DNA of 50,140 nt from an uncultured Hyphomicrobium sp. (lineage in GTDB: Bacteria > Pseudomonadota > Alphaproteobacteria > Rhizobiales > Hyphomicrobiaceae), in assembly GCF_902826555.1 (NCBI RefSeq), contig NZ_CADEFI010000013.1, forward strand, positions 1 through 50,140, written 5' to 3'. The notes beneath the pieces were generated by a model. That model did not search any database, was not told where the DNA came from, and saw only the letters and a program-made list of their open reading frames with translations. Positions 43,297 through 50,140 of the stretch are shown piece after piece. Made by a program: the position numbers and the translations under genes. Each line of letters begins with the position of its first letter. Position 1 is the first letter of the stretch.

Positions 43297-43520
43297 GGTC
43301 CCAAACTCCCTCGTGTTGCCCCTTCGGCCGCGCTTGAGCGCCGCCGATTTCCCGAGCCCGTTGCGTCCACCGTCGTTAGAGTGGACGCCATCCTTGGTTG
43401 TGCCGGATCGAGCAGCCTACGTGGCGTACTCCGGCGACCAGGAATGAGCTGCGTAGTGTGAGGTGTTCATTGAGCGCCCCTGTGCACGCCACCCGGGAAA
43501 GCGTGCACCGCAACGAGGTG
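43297..43520 (-). other. long leader region of amtB copy 2
   Basis: No gene is supported in the 514-bp gap between amtB copies 2 and 3. On the minus strand it holds the sigma-54-like promoter and then about 210 bases of leader with a perfect 8-bp hairpin GCGTCCAC (43363-43370) / GTGGACGC (43381-43388), two GTGCAC sites 21 bp apart (43482, 43503), and a direct repeat GAGGTGTTCA (43460, 43515). Two terminators of copy 3 lie at the far end. Confidence 0.4.
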
Positions 43521-43536
43521 TTCAAAACTCGTGCCA
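43521..43536 (-). promoter_or_regulatory. sigma-54-type promoter of amtB copy 2
   Basis: Minus strand TGGCACGAGTTTTGAA: TGGCAC at 43536-43531, 5-bp spacer, TTGAA at 43525-43521. It has the same TTGA variant of the -12 element as the other ammonium promoters. The implied leader is about 213 bases, unusually long. Confidence 0.5.
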
Positions 43537-43720
43537 ACACGCCATCAGGCTGCAACCAGTTGAAACCACTTGGTGATCTTTTCGATCCCATCCGCATCGC
43601 AATCCCAACGCGCCCAAAAGCTAGGCATCTTCGGCTGTCACCGCCTCCCCTTGCCCAGATCCTCGCCGCGTCGCGCACGATCTTCAGGCAAGCCAGACCC
43701 GCGCATCGTCATCGTCGCGT

Positions 43721-43802
43721 AAAAAAACCCGGGGCTGAAAACCCCGGGCTGAACAAGAAAGTCCGAAATCGAAAAGGCTCGCCGTCTCCAGGACGGCGAG
43801 CC
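43721..43802 (-). terminator. tandem terminators of amtB copy 3
   Basis: Minus-strand order: GGCTCGCCGTC / GACGGCGAGCC (43776-43802, 11-bp stem) followed by TTTTC, then CCCGGGG / CCCCGGG (43728-43748) followed by seven T (complement of 43721-43727). Two efficient-looking Rho-independent terminators in a row isolate copy 3 from copy 2. Confidence 0.85.
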
Positions 43803-45157
43803 CAAGGCGCCTAGTAGTGGTAAGCGCGTTCGCCGTGATCCGTGATGTCGAGACCCTCGCGCTCGCCGTCGACCACCGGACGCAGGCCGATGGTGAACTT
43901 GATGAGCAGGAACAGGATCGCCGAGATGATGCCGGTCCACAGGATGGTGAAGCCCACCGCCTTCGACTGGATCAACACCTGCGTAGCCATGTCGTAGGAG
44001 CCGGCAACCAGCTCGCCCGGCTTCGACGTGTAGTCGGCGAGACCCGAACCACCGAGATCCGGGCTCACCAGGATGCCGGTGCCGATGGCGCCGATGATGC
44101 CGCCGACGGCGTGCACACCGAACACGTCGAGGCTGTCGTCGTAGCCGAACAGGTTCTTGATGCCCGTGCAGAAGATGAAGCACACGACACCCGCGACCAG
44201 TCCGAGCACGATCGAGCCCATGGCACCGGCGAAGCCGGCGGCCGGCGTGACCGCAACCAGACCGGCAACGACACCCGAAGCAAGGCCGAGCAGCGACGGC
44301 TTGCCCTTCACGATCCACTCCGCCAGCATCCAGGCCACGCCTGCCGCAGCGGTGGCCACGAACGTGTTGATCATGGCGATCACGGCTGTGACGCTGATCT
44401 CGAGGTTCGAGCCGCAGTTGAAGCCGAACCAGCCGAACCACAGCAGCGATGCGCCAACCATGGTCAGCGTCAGCGAGTGCGGTGGCATGGGCTCGGTGCC
44501 GTAGCCGACGCGCTTGCCGACAATGAGAGCGCCAACGAGACCGGCGATGCCGGCGTTGATGTGCACCACGGTGCCGCCGGCGAAGTCGAGAGCACCCCAC
44601 TTGAAGAGGAGACCCGCGTCGGCCAGCACTTCCGAGAGCTTAGGCTCGCCTGCCTTCGCAGCATCGGCGAAGACGTCCGGGCCGCCCCAGTACCAGACCA
44701 TGTGCGCCATCGGGAAGTAGACGAACGTCACCCAGAGGATCACGAACACCATCACCGCCGAGAACTTCATGCGCTCGGCGACGGCGCCGACGATGAGCGC
44801 CGGCGTGATGCAGGCGAACGTCATCTGGAAGGCGACGAACGACAGCTCCGGAATGTAGACCCCGTTCGAGAACGTCGCTGCGAGCGACGACGGCGTAACA
44901 CCGGCGAGGAACAGTTTCGAGAAGCCGCCCACGTAGTCGTTGAGCGCACCGCCGTTGGTGAAGGCCATGCTGTAGCCGTAGGTGACCCAGATCAGCGCCA
45001 CCACGCAGACGATCGCAAACACCTGCATGAGGAGCGCAAGCATGTTCTTCGTACGCACCAGGCCGCCGTAGAAGAGAGCGAGGCCGGGGATCGTCATCAA
45101 GAGCACGATGGTGGTGGCAACGAACATGAAGCCGGTATCGGCTTTATCCGGCGTTGG

Positions 45158-45749
<592 letters not shown>

Positions 45750-45764
45750 TCAAGAGCTGTGCCA
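45750..45764 (-). promoter_or_regulatory. sigma-54-type promoter of glnK1-amtB3
   Basis: Minus strand TGGCACAGCTCTTGAC: TGGCAC at 45764-45759, 5-bp spacer, TTGA at 45753-45750. A start about 12 bp on would give a leader of about 90 bases. This promoter lies outside the 502-bp repeat, so the two glnK copies have different promoters of the same type. Confidence 0.55.
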
Positions 45765-45898
45765 AGTTTGCGGAGATTATGTAGGGGGTTGAATCCCCTG
45801 GGAATTCGAAAATCGACGGCCACAAATTAGCCATCACTGCCGCCCTCGCGTGCGTAATTTTTAAGCACCAAGCGGGTTTTGCCAGTCAATTGATCACG

Positions 45899-45934
45899 AA
45901 AAAGCCTCCCGAAGGCGAAACGCCCTCGGGAGGC
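45899..45934 (-). terminator. terminator of amtB copy 4
   Basis: 14-bp stem 45904-45917 / 45921-45934 with one mismatch and a 3-base loop; five A on the plus strand (45899-45903) form the T run on the minus strand. It lies in the 343-bp gap before glnK1, which otherwise holds only the glnK1 promoter. Confidence 0.85.
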
Positions 45935-47214
45935 ATCGGTGAAAAACACCCAGAGAACGGGCTGGCGGTATGTCTCCGCCAGCCGAAGCCTTACTGTACG
46001 ACTTCGCCGTGCTGGTTGATGTCGAGGCCTTCGAGCTCCTCGGCTTCCGAGACGCGCAGCCCCATCACGATCTTGATCACGATGAGGATCACGAACGTCG
46101 CCACCGCGCACCAGACGACGGTTGCGAGCACGCCGTAGACCTGGGTCCAGACCTGCGCGACGTTGCCCTCGATGGCTCCGGCCGTGCCGCCGATCGCCTC
46201 GCGGGCGAAAACGCCCGTGAGCACCGCGCCGACGATGCCGCCGACTCCGTGGACACCCCACACGTCGAGGCTGTCGTCGTAGCCGAGCGCGCGCTTCACG
46301 CCGGTTGCGAAGATGTAGCAGACCACGCCGGCAACGAGGCCGATGATCAGGGCGCCCGTGGCGTCGACGAAGCCGGCAGCCGGCGTGATGGCAACCAGAC
46401 CGGCGATGGCGCCGGAGGTCGCACCGAGCACCGTCGGCTTGCGATGCACGATCCACTCCACCACGAGCCAGCCGATAACGGCGGCGGCGGTGCAGACCTG
46501 CGTGACGAGCGCGGCGTTGGCGGCCGAGGCGTTAGCGGCGGCAGCCGAGCCGGCGTTGAAGCCGAACCAGCCCACCCACAGCAGCGAGGCGCCGATCAGC
46601 GTCAGCACGAGGTTGTGCGGAGCAAGATTTTCTGTGCCGTAGCCCTTGCGCTTGCCGAGAACGATCGCGGCAACGAGGCCTGCAACACCGGCGTTGATGT
46701 GCACCACGGTGCCGCCGGCGAAATCGAGCACGCCGTCCTTGCTGAGGAAGCCGCCGCCCCACACCCAGTGGCAAACCGGCGCGTATACGATGAGGCTCCA
46801 CAGGACCAGGAACACGATCAGGCTCGAGAACTTCATCCGCTCGACAACCGAGCCGACGATGAGCGCCGGCGTGATGGCGAAGAAGGTCATCTGGAAGACG
46901 ACGAACAGCGTCTCGGGGATTGTCCCGGAGAGTGCGTCTTTCGTCACGCCAGCTAGCAGGATTTTATCCAAGCCGCCGATGTAAGGCTGCAGCTCACCGC
47001 CATCGGTGAAGGCCAGCGAGTAGCCGATCAGCATCCAGACCACCGAAAGCACGGCGACCGACACGAACACCATCGCCGTGGTGTTGAGCACGTTCTTCTT
47101 GCGCACCATGCCGCCGTAGAAAAGGGCGAGACCCGGGATGCTCATCATGAGCACGATAACCGTCGAGACGAGCAGCCACGCGGTATCGCCCGAGTCGGCC
47201 GTAGGTGTAGGCTC

Positions 47215-48833
<1,619 letters not shown>

Positions 48834-48959
48834 GGAGTCTCCCCGGCAAAAATGCTAACGAAACGGTGCGAAAACGATGGGCTGCGCCGCCAAATGGGTC
48901 AAGGCTTCCATCTGTAGCAGCCGAGCATGCTTGGCCACGACCGGAGCCCTCGATTGCCA

Positions 48960-50140
48960 ATGACCGATACGCCCAGCACCCAGCGCTTCGACATCGTCAT
49001 CTCGGGAGCGAGCTTCGCCGGCCTCGCGTTCGCCCGCGCCATGCTGTCGGCGTTCGGCAGCGACATCCGCCTGGCTCTCGTCGATCGGGCACCCTTGAAG
49101 GCGCCCTCCGGACCCGACGCCCGTGCCTTCGCCCTCTCGGCCGGCACGCGGCGCATGCTGGAGACGCTCGACATCTGGCAGGCGATCGCCAAGGACGCCG
49201 CGCCCGTGACCGGGATCGAGATCACGGACTCGAGCCTCGCTGCCGGTGTCCGCCCGGTGCTGCTCAAATACGACAACCTCGTCGAAGATGATGCCGCCCC
49301 CGCGAGCTACATTGTGCCCGCCCCCGCCCTCGCACGCGTGCTCTACGAGAGCGTAGCCCGCGATCCCGGCCTTACCGTCATCGCACCCGCCGAGATCGAC
49401 CGCTTCTCCGATGCCGGAAATCATGTGTCCATCACCTTGCGCGATGGAAGCGAGCTCGCGTCGTCGCTCCTGGTCGGCGCCGAGGGACGCCGCTCCGCTT
49501 CGCGCGATGGCGCCGGGATCAAGACCGTCGGCTGGCGCTACGGCCAGACCGCCATCGTCACCACCATCGCCCACGACCACCCGAACGATGGACGCGCTAT
49601 CCAGCACTTCCTGCCCGCAGGCCCCTTCGCGATCCTGCCGCTGCCGGGCAACCGCTCCTGCCTCACCTGGACCGAGGAGGCCGACGAAGCGACCCGCATT
49701 CTGGCGCTCGACGACGCTGGCTTCCTCGCCGAGGTCGAAACGCGCGTCGCCGGCCGCCTCGGAACGCTGGAGATCGCCGGTCCGCGCCAATCCTGGCCGC
49801 TCGAAATGCATCTGGCGCGCGCTTACGTGGCGCCGCGCTTCGCCCTTGTCGGCGATGCGGCCCACGGCGTGCACCCGATTGCCGGCCAGGGCGTCAATCT
49901 CGCCTTTCGCGACGTCGCCGCCTTGAGCGAGATCGTGGCCGACAGCCTCCGCCTCGGTCTCGACCCCGGCAGCATGGAAAGCCTCGGCCGCTATGAGAAA
50001 TGGCGCCGTTTCGACGGCTTCGTTTCCGCCGCGGCCTTCGACGGTCTGAACAAGCTCTTCTCGAACGACTCAACGCTTCTCCGCGCCGCACGCGATTTCG
50101 GACTCGGATTGGTCGACCGCATGCCGGGCCTGAAGCGCCG
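48960..50140 (+). CDS. UbiH/UbiF/VisC-family FAD monooxygenase (3' truncated)
   Basis: The frame is open from ATG 48960 (MTDTPSTQRFDIVISG) to the end of the window, giving at least 393 codons; the stop is beyond the edge. ATG 48927, in frame, is an alternative start. The FAD-binding motif is ISGASFAGLAFARAM, a GASFAG variant of GxGxxG. The second FAD motif ALVGDAAHGVHPIAGQGVNLAFRDV is complete. Enzymes of this family hydroxylate the ubiquinone ring using O2 and NAD(P)H; which ring position this one uses cannot be told. The neighbour tesB is divergent. Confidence 0.9.
   Translation, partial: MTDTPSTQRFDIVISGASFAGLAFARAMLSAFGSDIRLALVDRAPLKAPSGPDARAFALSAGTRRMLETLDIWQAIAKDAAPVTGIEITDSSLAAGVRPVLLKYDNLVEDDAAPASYIVPAPALARVLYESVARDPGLTVIAPAEIDRFSDAGNHVSITLRDGSELASSLLVGAEGRRSASRDGAGIKTVGWRYGQTAIVTTIAHDHPNDGRAIQHFLPAGPFAILPLPGNRSCLTWTEEADEATRILALDDAGFLAEVETRVAGRLGTLEIAGPRQSWPLEMHLARAYVAPRFALVGDAAHGVHPIAGQGVNLAFRDVAALSEIVADSLRLGLDPGSMESLGRYEKWRRFDGFVSAAAFDGLNKLFSNDSTLLRAARDFGLGLVDRMPGLKR

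Noticed and set aside
43398-43814. 138-codon plus-strand frame in the amtB2-amtB3 gap
   Set aside because: Crosses a promoter-like element and two terminators, has no domain and no convincing ribosome site.

Overview
This 50.1 kb window is GC-rich chromosomal DNA from an alphaproteobacterium, most likely of the order Hyphomicrobiales (Rhizobiales). Markers are the tlpA<>argH-lptM-lysA-TIGR02302 block, a LpxQ-like lipid A oxidase, a SAM-II riboswitch before metZ-apaG, the leuS-lptE-holA run and an arsR-arsC-aqpS operon. I cannot name the genus. I saw no tRNA, rRNA, CRISPR, transposase or phage gene, and both ends cut a gene.

Layout. Bases 3-9448 encode envelope and secreted functions: the end of an alpha-2-macroglobulin, PbpC, a PHA depolymerase, a LpxQ-like barrel protein behind a perfect FNR/FixK box, and a secreted VWA protein. 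Bases 9467-20239 hold lysine and arginine biosynthesis (lysA, argH, dapD, dapE) with the low-complexity TIGR02302 protein, a small lipoprotein, TlpA and three small membrane proteins. Bases 20286-24103 form an arsenic operon (arsR-arsC-aqpS), two paralogous SDR oxidoreductases and a second ArsR with a related operator half-site. Bases 24178-28596 hold dCTP deaminase, then metZ-apaG-argE behind a complex SAM-II leader. Bases 28669-34834 hold an AT-hook orphan, a PfkB kinase and leuS-lptE-holA. Bases 34991-38115 hold a Fic AMP-transferase divergent from yggS, separated by an AT-rich array of TACCCA boxes, then a conserved protein of unknown function. Bases 38252-47820 are an ammonium island: four Amt transporters and two identical glnK genes behind four look-alike sigma-54 promoters, with a cNMP-binding protein, an OmpR-type regulator and an L,D-transpeptidase inside it. 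tesB and a truncated UbiH-type monooxygenase close the window.

Strongest leads. (1) The metZ leader: SAM-II overlaps the ribosome-binding site of a 56-codon leader ORF. That ORF runs through a terminator and ends on the metZ start codon, and two paralogous hairpins with compensating base changes flank the unit. (2) Seven TACCCR boxes at helical spacing (30/41/31/41 bp) between fic and yggS. (3) A perfect 502-bp direct repeat covering both glnK genes and the 5' ends of two amtB genes. (4) A shared TTGA (not TTGC) -12 element in all four ammonium promoters. (5) An oxygen-type regulatory box before a putative oxygen-dependent lipid A enzyme.
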